A stretch of 64,000 bases of DNA from Pedobacter endophyticus (GTDB taxonomy: Bacteria; Bacteroidota; Bacteroidia; Sphingobacteriales; Sphingobacteriaceae). The stretch covers positions 2,356,001 through 2,420,000 of the forward strand of contig NZ_CP064939.1 of the NCBI RefSeq assembly GCF_015679185.1. The letters run 5' to 3'. Under the pieces are notes generated by a model. The model did not search any database. It was not told the origin of the DNA and was given only the letters and a program-made list of their open reading frames with translations. Both the position numbers and the translations under genes were made by a program. This document shows, piece by piece, positions 45,399 to 53,303 of this stretch; position 1 is the stretch's first letter; each line of letters begins with the position of its first letter.

Positions 45399-45406
45399 CA
45401 AATCTA
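45399..45406 (-). promoter_or_regulatory. -7 promoter box of mqo
   Basis: TAGATTTG on the minus strand fits TAnnTTTG. It lies 18 bases before the ATG at 45380. No clear -33 element was found. Confidence 0.45.
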
Positions 45407-45550
45407 AAATCATTTTGTTTATAGCACGAATTTTAGGCTACTAAAAAACTAAAAAAATTGCTAAAAAATTAAAGAGACGTGATATCTGTTACCTCATCCG
45501 CAAAATTTAGTCCAAACTGATTACATCTTCATCATAAATTTGCCATAAAC

Positions 45551-45577
45551 AAAAAAATCCCGCAATGCTTTGCGGGA
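45551..45577 (-). terminator. Terminator of msrA
   Basis: TCCCGCAA and TTGCGGGA form an 8-bp stem with a TGCT loop (read on plus), followed on the minus strand by seven T. Confidence 0.85.
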
Positions 45578-45597
45578 CGTTTAAAAGTTGAGCATAT

Positions 45598-46197
45598 TTA
45601 GTTCTTCAACTTATCCTTAAATACCTTTTCGAGCTTCTGCATTTTGGGTAAAATCACCAGCCTGCAATAAGGTTCACTCCCATTTTTGAGGTAATAATCC
45701 TGGTGATAATTCTCGGCAACGTAAAATGGCTTAGCCTGCTCGATAGCGGTTACTACCTTTTTGCCAAAGGCGTTGGTGTTATTTAACTCTGCTTTATATT
45801 TTTCTGCCAGCGCCTTTTGGGTTGCGTTGTGGTAAAATATCACCGAACGGTACTGCGTACCGGTATCGGCCCCCTGACGATTTAACGTAGTTGGGTCGTG
45901 ACTTTTCCAGAAAACCTCTAAAAGCTCCTCATAGGTGATTACCTGTGGATTGTAATTAATTTCCAAAACTTCTGCATGCCCGGTGGCACCAGTACAAACC
46001 TCCTCGTAAGTGGGGTTGCTTAATGCGCCGCCTTCGTAACCCGATTTTACAGAAGTAACGCCTTTTAACCGTTGAAATATGGCTTCAGTACACCAAAAAC
46101 AACCCATCCCGAAAGTGGCCTTTTCCGTTTTTTTTCCCTGTGCATTGACCTGATTTAAAGTCAGTAACGAGAATAGTATAAATATGATTTTTTTCAT
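45598..46197 (-). CDS. msrA: Peptide methionine sulfoxide reductase A, secreted
   Basis: The 199-residue MsrA has the catalytic ATFGMGCFWCTEAIF at residues 27-41 (nucleophile Cys33), GYEGG and GHAEVLEINYNP conserved. A signal peptide (MKKIIFILFSLLTLNQVNAQG) sends it to the periplasm, unlike cytosolic MsrA. It reduces S-methionine sulfoxide in oxidised envelope proteins. The reductant is not evident. Confidence 0.95.
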   Translation of the reverse strand: MKKIIFILFSLLTLNQVNAQGKKTEKATFGMGCFWCTEAIFQRLKGVTSVKSGYEGGALSNPTYEEVCTGATGHAEVLEINYNPQVITYEELLEVFWKSHDPTTLNRQGADTGTQYRSVIFYHNATQKALAEKYKAELNNTNAFGKKVVTAIEQAKPFYVAENYHQDYYLKNGSEPYCRLVILPKMQKLEKVFKDKLKN

Positions 46198-46465
46198 CTG
46201 TGTTTTGTGTTCTTAGTCGCTAATCATCCATTAACCTTACAGCAATGATGAATTATTATTTAACTAATTGTACGAAATAAATTAAGCAATGGTTCGCTTT
46301 GTGGCGATAATGGATTTTGTATGACATTAAGAAAATCGACGCCACCGGCAAAGCGATGTTAACAACTTAAAATGAAGAAAATTAACTTATTAACCCAAGC
46401 CATTAGCAATTTGACGTACTTATTAACAATTCTTTTTAAATTCGTATAACATTAAAAATAAAATT

Positions 46466-47428
46466 ATGTCAACACCGTATATTCCTTGTTTAGATTTAGG
46501 TTCGTATATCAACGGAACTGATGAAGAGCGCAAAAAATTTTCAGACGAATTGGGCCGTGCCTTTAACGATTCTGGCTTTGTAACGATTACCAATCATGGT
46601 TTAAGCCAGGAATTGATCGACAAACTTTACGACAATATCAAAGCTGCATTTGCACTTCCGCTTGAAGTAAAGAAAAAGTATGAGAAACCAGAGCTGGCCG
46701 GGCAACGCGGATATACGAGCGCTGGCAAGGAAACTGCGAAAGGTGCAAAAACCCCCGATTTAAAAGAATTTTGGCAGATTGGTCAGGAAGTTACCGACGG
46801 AGATCCGGTTAAGAACGATTATCCGGATAATGAAGTTTTAGAGGAAATTGCCGAATTTAATGCAGTAACAGGTGAGATTTATAGAAAGCTTGAACAAAAC
46901 GGCACTCAACTACTACGGGCTATTGCTACTTACCTCGAATTGCCGGTTAACTACTTCGATAAGCACGTGCACAACGGCAACTCTATTTTGCGGGGAATCC
47001 ATTATTTTCCGATAGAAAACCCGGAGTTGATTCCTGACGACGCCGTGCGTGCAGGAGCGCATGAAGATATTAATCTGATTACGCTATTGATTGGCGCCAG
47101 CGCCGATGGGCTGGAAGTTTTGACCCGCAGCAACGAATGGTTACCAATTAAGGCCCACCATACCGATATCGTTGTAAATGTTGGCGATATGTTGCAGCGC
47201 TTAACCAATAACAAGTTGAAATCGACTACACACAGGGTGGTAAATCCGCCCCGCGAATTGATGAAAACCTCTCGTTTCTCGGTGCCGTTCTTCTTACATC
47301 CGCGAAGTGATATGGATTTAACCAGCCTACCCTCTACCATTGATGCCGACCACCCGAAAGCTTATAGCGACATGACGGCGGGCGAATATCTGGATGAAAG
47401 ACTGAGGGAGATTGGGTTGAAGAAGTAG
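46466..47428 (+). CDS. Isopenicillin N synthase-like 2OG-Fe(II) oxygenase
   Basis: The 320-residue protein has the non-haem iron triad His199-x-Asp201 (GAHEDINLITLL) and His256 (TTHRVV), and the 2-oxoglutarate contact Arg270-x-Ser272 (RFSVPFF). The N-terminal NHGLSQELI is the DIOX_N domain. The family includes IPNS and plant-type 2OG dioxygenases, so the substrate is not deducible; similar genes are common in Bacteroidota and annotated only as IPNS-like. It is monocistronic. Confidence 0.9.
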   Translation: MSTPYIPCLDLGSYINGTDEERKKFSDELGRAFNDSGFVTITNHGLSQELIDKLYDNIKAAFALPLEVKKKYEKPELAGQRGYTSAGKETAKGAKTPDLKEFWQIGQEVTDGDPVKNDYPDNEVLEEIAEFNAVTGEIYRKLEQNGTQLLRAIATYLELPVNYFDKHVHNGNSILRGIHYFPIENPELIPDDAVRAGAHEDINLITLLIGASADGLEVLTRSNEWLPIKAHHTDIVVNVGDMLQRLTNNKLKSTTHRVVNPPRELMKTSRFSVPFFLHPRSDMDLTSLPSTIDADHPKAYSDMTAGEYLDERLREIGLKK

Positions 47429-47483
47429 TTTTTAGTCTTCAGTCCTCAGTCCGAAGTCTTTAGTCTTTAGTCAAAAGTAGTAA

Positions 47484-47527
47484 GTCATCCGGTGAATAGC
47501 CTAGAGTAGCCTATATCATCGGATGAC
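47484..47527. repeat. GTCATCCG...CGGATGAC palindrome
   Basis: GTCATCCGGTGAAT and ATCATCGGATGAC arms around a short loop. A similar palindrome lies at 54363-54406. It follows a CAGTCCTCAGTCC low-complexity tract at 47431-47480. Confidence 0.6.
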
Positions 47528-47573
47528 ACCATTTGCTTGTTTGAGCACCCTTTTTATTTGCGTTTCAAAAACC

Positions 47574-47581
47574 TATATTTG
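47574..47581 (+). promoter_or_regulatory. -7 promoter box of the Crp/Fnr regulator gene
   Basis: TATATTTG fits TAnnTTTG and lies 43 bases before the ATG at 47625. No exact -33 match at the usual spacing. Confidence 0.42.
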
Positions 47582-47624
47582 ATTCTCATCCGCTATTGCG
47601 ATTCCATTCCGGTAAAAATTCTTT

Positions 47625-48218
47625 ATGAAAAACGAATCAAATATTGGAGCGTATCAAAATCTGTTTGGCCTATTCAATGCTATTTATCCCTTAAAAGAAG
47701 AGATTCGAGCGGCAATAATCGCCAATAGCGAGGTTATCCATGTAGATAGGAAAACCAAACTCTTAAGCGTAGGCGAACGCAGCAACACCATCTATTTTAT
47801 TGTTAGCGGCGCAGCAAGAATTTACTATCTCGACCGTGATGGAAAAGAAACCAATACGTGGTTTTTATTTGAAAACGAACTGCTGATTTCGGTTTACAGC
47901 TTTTACACAGGCAACCCAAGCTTCGAATATATAGAAACCCTCGAAGATTGTGAACTTATTGCCGTGAGGAGAGAAAAGCTGGATGAAATGTACCTCAAAT
48001 TTCTCGAATTCAATTTCTCGGGCAGGAAACTAACGGAATATTACCACATGCGTAACGAATTGCAAGGGAATGAACTGCGCATGTTGAGTGCAAAAGAGCG
48101 ATACGAGAATCTTTTGCAACGAAGTCCACAACTGTTTCAAAGGGTTTCATTAGGGCACATCGCCTCTTATCTGGGCATCTCGCAAGAAACGCTAAGCAGG
48201 ATCAGAAAGCAGAAATGA
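47625..48218 (+). CDS. Crp/Fnr family transcription regulator
   Basis: The 197-residue protein has a cyclic-nucleotide-binding-type beta barrel (about residues 30-120: GERSNTIYFIVSGAARIYYLD) and a C-terminal winged helix (SLGHIASYLGISQETLSRIRK, residues about 173-195). The usual RxxR cAMP contacts are not evident and there is no cysteine cluster of the Fnr [4Fe-4S] type, so its signal is unknown. It is followed 69 bases later by a sterol-desaturase-type gene whose upstream region has a TTGACTTTTATCAA box, a likely target. Confidence 0.9.
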   Translation: MKNESNIGAYQNLFGLFNAIYPLKEEIRAAIIANSEVIHVDRKTKLLSVGERSNTIYFIVSGAARIYYLDRDGKETNTWFLFENELLISVYSFYTGNPSFEYIETLEDCELIAVRREKLDEMYLKFLEFNFSGRKLTEYYHMRNELQGNELRMLSAKERYENLLQRSPQLFQRVSLGHIASYLGISQETLSRIRKQK

Positions 48219-48222
48219 TTTT

Positions 48223-48236
48223 TTGACTTTTATCAA
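48223..48236 (+). promoter_or_regulatory. Crp/Fnr-like box upstream of the desaturase-type gene
   Basis: TTGACTTTTATCAA matches the Fnr consensus TTGATnnnnATCAA at nine of ten defined bases, inside a longer TTTTGA...TCAAAA palindrome (48221-48238). Its centre is about 42 bases before the predicted start of transcription, the class II activator position. Confidence 0.6.
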
Positions 48237-48258
48237 AAGTTGGGCGCAACAGTAAACA

Positions 48259-48266
48259 TAGCTTTG
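48259..48266 (+). promoter_or_regulatory. -7 promoter box of the desaturase-type gene
   Basis: TAGCTTTG fits TAnnTTTG. It is 21 bases before the ATG at 48288 and 36 bases from the centre of the Crp/Fnr-like box. Confidence 0.55.
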
Positions 48267-48287
48267 GTTAAATAAAATCGCAAAGCT

Positions 48288-49007
48288 ATGTTAATAATAA
48301 TCTTTATCGTATTTGGTTTATGCTTTCTGATCGAGAGAATTAAACCTGGATGGAAACTACCGAAAGTTTCTACATGGACCATCAGGGTTTTGGCCGTAAA
48401 CTTTATCCAGCTCGGCATTGTGGTGGTGGCTGGCTTCAGTTGGGAAAAATGGCTTTCTTCAGTTTCTCTTTTTCAATTATCCAACTTTATTCCTAACTGG
48501 CTTGGTGGAGTAATCGCATACTTTATTGCAACTTTCATTTTCTATTGGTGGCATCGCTGGCGTCACACTATAGATTTTTTATGGTTGGGTTTTCATCAAA
48601 CACACCATAGCCCGCAACGGTTGGAAGTGATTACATCATTTTACAAACACCCTTTAGAGATGACCGTAAATTCGATAATTGGAAGTCTTTTGGTTTACAC
48701 ATTTTTAGGTTTAAACCCTGAGGCGGGGGCAATTTATACCTTATGTACGGCTTTGGGCGAGTTTTTCTACCACACCAATGTTAAAACTCCTCAATGGATC
48801 GGGTACATTTTCCAAAGGCCCGAAATGCATCGAATCCATCACCAATACGAAAAGCACAGCAATAACTATGGGGATATTGTTTGGTGGGATATGTTGTTTG
48901 GAACGTATGAGAACCCGAAGGAATTTACTTCTTCATGCGGTTTTGACGACGAGAAAGAGCAGCGGCTATTTGATATGATCAAGTTTAAGGATGTGCATAA
49001 AAGCTAA
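48288..49007 (+). CDS. Sterol desaturase/fatty-acid hydroxylase family protein
   Basis: The 239-residue integral membrane protein carries the three histidine boxes of the di-iron hydroxylase family: HRWRH (about residues 89-93), HQTHH (103-107) and HRIHHQYEKHSNNYG (about 181-195). Four membrane segments flank them. Bacterial members hydroxylate or desaturate lipids, including carotenoids and sphingolipid acyl chains; the substrate is unknown here. The gene lies downstream of the Crp/Fnr regulator, with a matching box in its promoter. Confidence 0.92.
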   Translation: MLIIIFIVFGLCFLIERIKPGWKLPKVSTWTIRVLAVNFIQLGIVVVAGFSWEKWLSSVSLFQLSNFIPNWLGGVIAYFIATFIFYWWHRWRHTIDFLWLGFHQTHHSPQRLEVITSFYKHPLEMTVNSIIGSLLVYTFLGLNPEAGAIYTLCTALGEFFYHTNVKTPQWIGYIFQRPEMHRIHHQYEKHSNNYGDIVWWDMLFGTYENPKEFTSSCGFDDEKEQRLFDMIKFKDVHKS

Positions 49008-49153
49008 GAAATTTTTGATTTATAAAACAAAAGACTAATATCCTTTAACAATACCAGTAATTTCCTCCAACTGTGCTTATCCAATTATTACCAGCCTCAG
49101 TTCGGTTATTTATTTCAGTAAACAGGAATAATTAATCTCTAATTAAGCCCCCA

Positions 49154-49238
49154 CGTCATTCCCGCGCAGGCGGGAATCTAAATGCGTTGGGCTATTTTTT
49201 GCATTAAGATCCCTACAGTCAAGCTGCGGACGGTGACC
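49154..49238 (+). repeat. CGTCATTCCCGCG-type palindromic element
   Basis: It begins CGTCATTCCCGCGCAGGCGGG and carries CCCGCGCAGGCGGG, a perfect hairpin. The left half matches the GAACGGTCGTCAT family. It ends near GACGGTGACC. Confidence 0.6.
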
Positions 49239-49350
49239 TCATATTAAACAGCTGATAAAACCTGAAATGAGGGTGCTTATTAATCGAACTCGGGTTATTG
49301 GCATCATCGACTTCTTTACCTAATTGCAGCAAAGTTCTTGGTTAAACAAT

Positions 49351-49358
49351 TACATTTG
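49351..49358 (+). promoter_or_regulatory. Leaderless promoter of the DinB-family gene
   Basis: TACATTTG fits TAnnTTTG and is four bases before the ATG at 49363, the same spacing as ribH and cysS. It shows that the earlier in-frame TTG at 49324 is not the start. Confidence 0.55.
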
Positions 49359-49362
49359 CTTA

Positions 49363-49845
49363 ATGACGGAACCCAACAAACCCTCCGGGGCGATTGCTGC
49401 ACTTTTAGATGAATACAAAAAAGCAATAGACGAGTTCATTCTTGTGATTGAGCCGCTCAGCACCCATCAGTCATTTCAAATTATCGAACCCCGAAGCAGT
49501 AATCCGGATTGCATTTCTATTCAGACCATTCTTACGCACGTAACTGCATCTATTTTCAGCTATGCCGTTTACATCGAAAATTCGATAGGATTAGTTACAG
49601 AAAGACCAGAGCGAAACACTTATGAGCATGCCGCAGATTATATCAACAGGTTAAAAGTAGGTTTTGACTACACCCAGCAAATATTCATCAACCATCCAAA
49701 TATACAGCTTGAAGCGCTCGACCCATCCAAAAAAATCAACGCCAAATGGGGTCAGCAATACGATGTGGAACAGATGCTGGAACATGCTATCGTTCATATA
49801 CTCAGGCACCGCAGACAGATTGAAAGAGCGCTTCGGCAATTTTGA
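49363..49845 (+). CDS. DinB family protein
   Basis: The 160-residue four-helix-bundle protein has the DinB metal-ligand histidines: LTHVT in helix 2 and HAIVHILRHRRQIER in the last helix. In Firmicutes and Bacteroidota this superfamily includes bacillithiol S-transferases; a thiol-transfer role is possible here because ytxJ and ypdA are present, but it is inference. The start at ATG 49363 is set by the promoter box four bases before. Confidence 0.85.
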   Translation: MTEPNKPSGAIAALLDEYKKAIDEFILVIEPLSTHQSFQIIEPRSSNPDCISIQTILTHVTASIFSYAVYIENSIGLVTERPERNTYEHAADYINRLKVGFDYTQQIFINHPNIQLEALDPSKKINAKWGQQYDVEQMLEHAIVHILRHRRQIERALRQF

Positions 49846-50084
49846 TATTTCACAATTTGTTGAAAATAAGTATATTTGTATTAAATTTATATAAATGCTT
49901 CGTCAACTGCATATCCAAAAATTAAGCTTTAGCCCATCTTGTGGTATCGAGGGCTTGGATATTGGACTCATTTCCCGTTCCAAACCGTAGCAATAAAGCT
50001 TAATTATTCCTTACATTATCAGTTTTAACTATATTATATTCAAAATTTGATCGGCGCTGCCCATCAAAATTAATTATATCCGCT

Positions 50085-50606
50085 ATGGACATCTATACTT
50101 CTGTAGAAGAAAAATATCTACAGGCCGTTGAAGAATTGCAGTGTGGCGACTTACCACAGGCGCTTCGGTATTTCAATCAAATTATTGCTTCCGATGAGGA
50201 ATATGCACGGGCATATTTCCAACTGGGACACATTTATCATATTCATTTTAAGAATTTCAAAACAGCTGGTTACTATTATAAGCGGTGTATTGAGCTCGAC
50301 CCCGATTTCCCTGATGCGCATCAGCCTTATCTGGAAATAGTGATTGTACTTAAGATGCATAACCTTGTAAAACAGGTAGCGGAACGTGCATTGAACGTTC
50401 CGGGCGTAGAGGAAGCACGTATTTACGAAAGTTTGGGGCTTTATGCCGAAAGGCAACAAAATTTTGAAGAAGCGGCAAGGCATTTTAAAAAAGCGGAGTT
50501 TTTTAACGAAGAAACCGAAGATGCCCAGGTTTTTCAAGCGCATCAAAAACGCATCAAGAATAAAATGAACAGTAACAAAATAATGGTTTACGATTTGCAG
50601 GGATAG
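50085..50606 (+). CDS. TPR-repeat protein
   Basis: The 173-residue protein has about three to four tetratricopeptide-like helices: LPQALRYFNQIIASDEEYARAYF, KTAGYYYKRCIELDPDFPDA and NFEEAARHFKKAEFFNEE. No signal peptide, so it is cytosolic. Such repeats are protein-interaction scaffolds and the partner is unknown. It lies between the DinB gene and a small membrane protein, with its own intergenic regions. Confidence 0.85.
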   Translation: MDIYTSVEEKYLQAVEELQCGDLPQALRYFNQIIASDEEYARAYFQLGHIYHIHFKNFKTAGYYYKRCIELDPDFPDAHQPYLEIVIVLKMHNLVKQVAERALNVPGVEEARIYESLGLYAERQQNFEEAARHFKKAEFFNEETEDAQVFQAHQKRIKNKMNSNKIMVYDLQG

Positions 50607-50895
50607 ATAAAATCCTTGCTCAGCGAATCACTTTAACTTTTCCTTGCTAGCCTTTTCAATTTTCTGCATACCCTAACAAAAGCTTTAGGTTGCCACGGGA
50701 GTACGGAAAACACGGAATAATTGTTATTCTTATCCGTGCCTTGTTAACTTCCGTGGCTAGTTTATTGTTACACAGCTTGACTTTTTTAAAAGCGATTTCC
50801 CTAAATCCTTGACCGGTAATCCTGAAAAATTTTAAAAATGTTCTTATCTTTATCGCAATTACAAAGCATAAATTCAAATTCAAAAATATTTCGAT

Positions 50896-51084
50896 ATGTC
50901 AGCTCACGACTCACACGCACCAGTTCAGCAAACAAAAGGCATTTGGGCCTTGCCATTAACTGCATGGATTATTGTTTTACTATTGCTTGTTTATTTCACC
51001 AGACCGATTTTCCACCACGAAGGAAATTCTTCTCATGAAACAACCGAGGCGCCTGCTCACGAAAAAACTGAGGCGCACCACTAG
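50896..51084 (+). CDS. Small single-pass membrane protein (62 aa)
   Basis: The protein has a hydrophilic N-terminus rich in His (MSAHDSHAPVQQ), one membrane segment (WALPLTAWIIVLLLLVYF) and a short His/Glu-rich C-terminal tail ending HH. A clean terminator follows, and a TATCTTTA box lies upstream near 50846, so expression is likely. I do not recognise a family. The length and histidine-rich ends resemble small respiratory-complex accessory proteins, but there is no evidence for that. Confidence 0.65.
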   Translation: MSAHDSHAPVQQTKGIWALPLTAWIIVLLLLVYFTRPIFHHEGNSSHETTEAPAHEKTEAHH

Positions 51085-51106
51085 GTCGATTAGTTATTAA
51101 AAACAT

Positions 51107-51144
51107 AAAATGCGCTAAGAACGATGTTCTCAGCGCATTTTTTT
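51107..51144 (+). terminator. Terminator of the small membrane protein gene
   Basis: AAATGCGCT and AGCGCATTT arms with a second AGAAC/GTTCT pair inside, followed by a T-run on the plus strand. It may also serve the converging GDPD gene. Confidence 0.82.
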
Positions 51145-51184
51145 GCTATATCAATTTCAATAGTCCGTTTTATTGCTGTTTGTA

Positions 51185-52069
51185 TTACTTGATTTGTCCC
51201 ATTATATTGGGGTAATCGGTAATAATGCCATCCACACCCACACTCATAAAGTACTTTACTTCCTTAACCGAATTTACCGTCCACGGGATAATTTTAACCC
51301 CCATGTCGTGGCAGCGATCTACCAAACCTTTTCCAACTAAAACCGAATAAGGGCTGTAAATTGTGGGTTTAAACCCAAGCTTTTCGATATAAGTTTCAAA
51401 GGGTTCTTTTTCATCAATCAGCAACGAAGTTTGAATTTTCGGATACTTTTCGTGCAAATATTGGAGCGTTCTCATATCAAACGATTCGATAATTACGCGT
51501 TTGGCTATATTTTTATCGTTAACCACCTCCATAATCAACTCAACAAATTCTGCCGGCTCCGGATGAAACTCATTGTCTCCATTTTTTATCGTTTTTGTTT
51601 CGATGCTATAAATCGGCCTGGCCAGTTTGTGTGATTTTGCATAAGCTTCCGCGGCATCGATGGTTTCAGAAAGTAGGGGCTTATAAGCCTTAAATTTTAC
51701 CTGACTTGGAAAACGGGCGTGGACTTTGCTTCCCACATCAAACTTCTTCACCTCAGCATAATCCATTTTGTAGATGTTATACTTTTTCTGGTCTTTTAAA
51801 CTAATTGGCTTTCCTTTAGGTGTTAACGAAATTTCGTTGTTAAAGTAAGGTTCTTGCGAGAGTACTACTTTTTTATCTTTAGTAATTACGGCATCCATTT
51901 CGAGCGTGGTTACGCCCAAATCTAAAGCTTTCAGCATGCCTTCAACGGTATTTTCGGGCATAATGCCCCGGGCGCCTGCCTTTCCCTGCACATCGAACTT
52001 TCGCTTTTGGGCCGAAACATTAAGAAGACAAACAACAAGAACGGGAACTAGAAGTAATTTTTTATACAT
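51185..52069 (-). CDS. GDPD-fold protein lacking both catalytic histidines
   Basis: The 294-residue protein has a signal peptide (YKKLLLVPVLVVCLLNVSAQ) and the TIM-barrel of glycerophosphodiester phosphodiesterases. The usual HRG motif is replaced by KAG at residues 30-32 (GKAGARGIMPENT), so the first catalytic His is Lys30. The second, in SHDP, is SQEP here (Gln72). The metal ligands EMD (Glu57, Asp59) and Glu157 (SIETK) remain. The fold and length are normal, so it may bind a phosphodiester or another ligand without cleaving it. It is predicted periplasmic. Confidence 0.8.
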   Translation of the reverse strand: MYKKLLLVPVLVVCLLNVSAQKRKFDVQGKAGARGIMPENTVEGMLKALDLGVTTLEMDAVITKDKKVVLSQEPYFNNEISLTPKGKPISLKDQKKYNIYKMDYAEVKKFDVGSKVHARFPSQVKFKAYKPLLSETIDAAEAYAKSHKLARPIYSIETKTIKNGDNEFHPEPAEFVELIMEVVNDKNIAKRVIIESFDMRTLQYLHEKYPKIQTSLLIDEKEPFETYIEKLGFKPTIYSPYSVLVGKGLVDRCHDMGVKIIPWTVNSVKEVKYFMSVGVDGIITDYPNIMGQIK

Positions 52070-52160
52070 GTACTTATAAACGTAAAATGAGTGGTTTCTA
52101 TATCGGCTTAAACGATTCTTTTTATCCGTAGCGCAAAGGCACTGCTAATGGGTAAACTTC

Positions 52161-52258
52161 ACCCCGCTTTCTGTTGTATCTTTTTGCATGCTCGCTCAAA
52201 CGCCCGAGCACCGCCAACAAAAAGGATGCCGCTTCAATCAGGGCTATTGTTGCTACGG
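52161..52258 (-). repeat. AGCCC-type structured intergenic repeat, copy 2
   Basis: On the minus strand it reads AGCCCTGATTGAAGCGGCATCC, then a variable tip with GCTCGGGCG and GAGCGAGC arms, then AAAAAGATAC and AAAGCGGGG. CATCCTTTTTG pairs with CAAAAAGAT to close a hairpin. It shares order and motifs with 17840-17916. I believe similar elements are common in Bacteroidota intergenic DNA. Confidence 0.65.
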
Positions 52259-52311
52259 CCGAGGCGACGAACCACGTTTAGAATACGAAGAGTACATAGC
52301 GGTGAAGCACA

Positions 52312-52344
52312 AAAAAAAGGGCCTCTTAACAGATAGCCCTTTTT
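52312..52344 (-). terminator. Terminator of the NTF2-like gene
   Basis: AAAAAGGGC and GCCCTTTTT arms with a 13-base loop, followed by T-residues on the minus strand. Confidence 0.72.
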
Positions 52345-52359
52345 AATTCACATTGTTTT

Positions 52360-53223
52360 TTATCTTTCGGCTGGCACAAAAGCTTGCACAATCAGGTTCC
52401 AGCTATGATCTGCCGCTTTCTCGTAAATGAAAACGTAGTTAAAGCTCTCGCGTAAGTCAGCTTTATAATCAATGGTAGCCACGCCGTAAGTGTAAGCTAA
52501 ATCGCTACCCAGCGCCTTATCAACACCCGTAGTTTTCAAGTTGATTTTATCGACCATTCCGTTATAAAACGAAAGGATTTTACCTTTGCCGTTAATAGCG
52601 TCGTTACCCGGAAAAAGCAGGCGGGCATCCGCTGTTAAAAAGCCACCAAAAGCAGCAATTCCATGAGTCTTTAAAAGCGTATTTAAGGTTTTTTCTGTTG
52701 TTAAGATAATATCCTTACCGGCCTTAATCTCTTTGTCGTTTATAAACTTTGGAACAAAATGATCTTTTGGTTCTTCAAATCTCGGGGCTGCAGTACCCAA
52801 TGGCTTATTGCTGTTTGTATTTAAATCGATTGCCAGTTTCCACCTGCCATTTTCAGCTTTCCATATCGACAGGTATTGGCCATACTTTTTGTCATTGCCC
52901 TCACCCCCCAGTTCGTAAGGCCCTGTGGTGAAGCCCAAATCGCCACTACGCGATACTTTTGCCAGATTTGGCGTCCAACTTACCTCATTTTCGCCCTTTT
53001 CCTGTCCTGCGTAAAAAGTTTTGGCATTAACCGGGTTTGGTCGAAAAACAAGTGTATTTGCTGATGAATACTCTAAATAAGCGTCTTTATCTCCTTTCTT
53101 AGCGATCGATTTTGCAAATTCTTTCTCTGCATTTACCAGAGATTTTGTAGTTCCATCACTCTTTTGCGCAAAAGCACCAAGTGCCAAAAGTGAGGCTATT
53201 GTTGTAGAAAATAAATGTTTCAT
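52360..53223 (-). CDS. Secreted protein with two NTF2-like (DUF4440/SnoaL) domains
   Basis: The 287-residue protein has a signal peptide (KHLFSTTIASLLALGAFAQ) and two repeats of an NTF2-like fold: about residues 25-145 (GDLGFTTGPYE ... YLSIWKAENGRWKLAIDLN) and about 165-287 (SDLAYTYGVATID ... FNYVFIYEK ... WNLIVQAFV). Such domains form a cone-shaped pocket and serve as isomerases, kinases' regulatory domains or ligand binders. No enzyme activity can be assigned. It is transcribed alone. Confidence 0.8.
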   Translation of the reverse strand: MKHLFSTTIASLLALGAFAQKSDGTTKSLVNAEKEFAKSIAKKGDKDAYLEYSSANTLVFRPNPVNAKTFYAGQEKGENEVSWTPNLAKVSRSGDLGFTTGPYELGGEGNDKKYGQYLSIWKAENGRWKLAIDLNTNSNKPLGTAAPRFEEPKDHFVPKFINDKEIKAGKDIILTTEKTLNTLLKTHGIAAFGGFLTADARLLFPGNDAINGKGKILSFYNGMVDKINLKTTGVDKALGSDLAYTYGVATIDYKADLRESFNYVFIYEKAADHSWNLIVQAFVPAER

Positions 53224-53303
53224 TGTTGATTTAGCATATATATTTGGCGAATATAAAATTTTCTTCCATGTGTAATTTTAAAAGTAATTAACAATTACAC
53301 ATT

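Larger units (their letters stand above)
49008..49362. other. Gene-free interval with a REP-like element
   Basis: No gene was recognised. The element at 49154-49238 and the DinB promoter (49351-49358) are the only features seen. Confidence 0.55.

Noticed and set aside
10139..49238. attC-like integron or attachment sites
   Set aside because: The palindromes are dispersed, not in arrays with gene cassettes, and no integrase is present. A REP/BIME-type explanation fits better.
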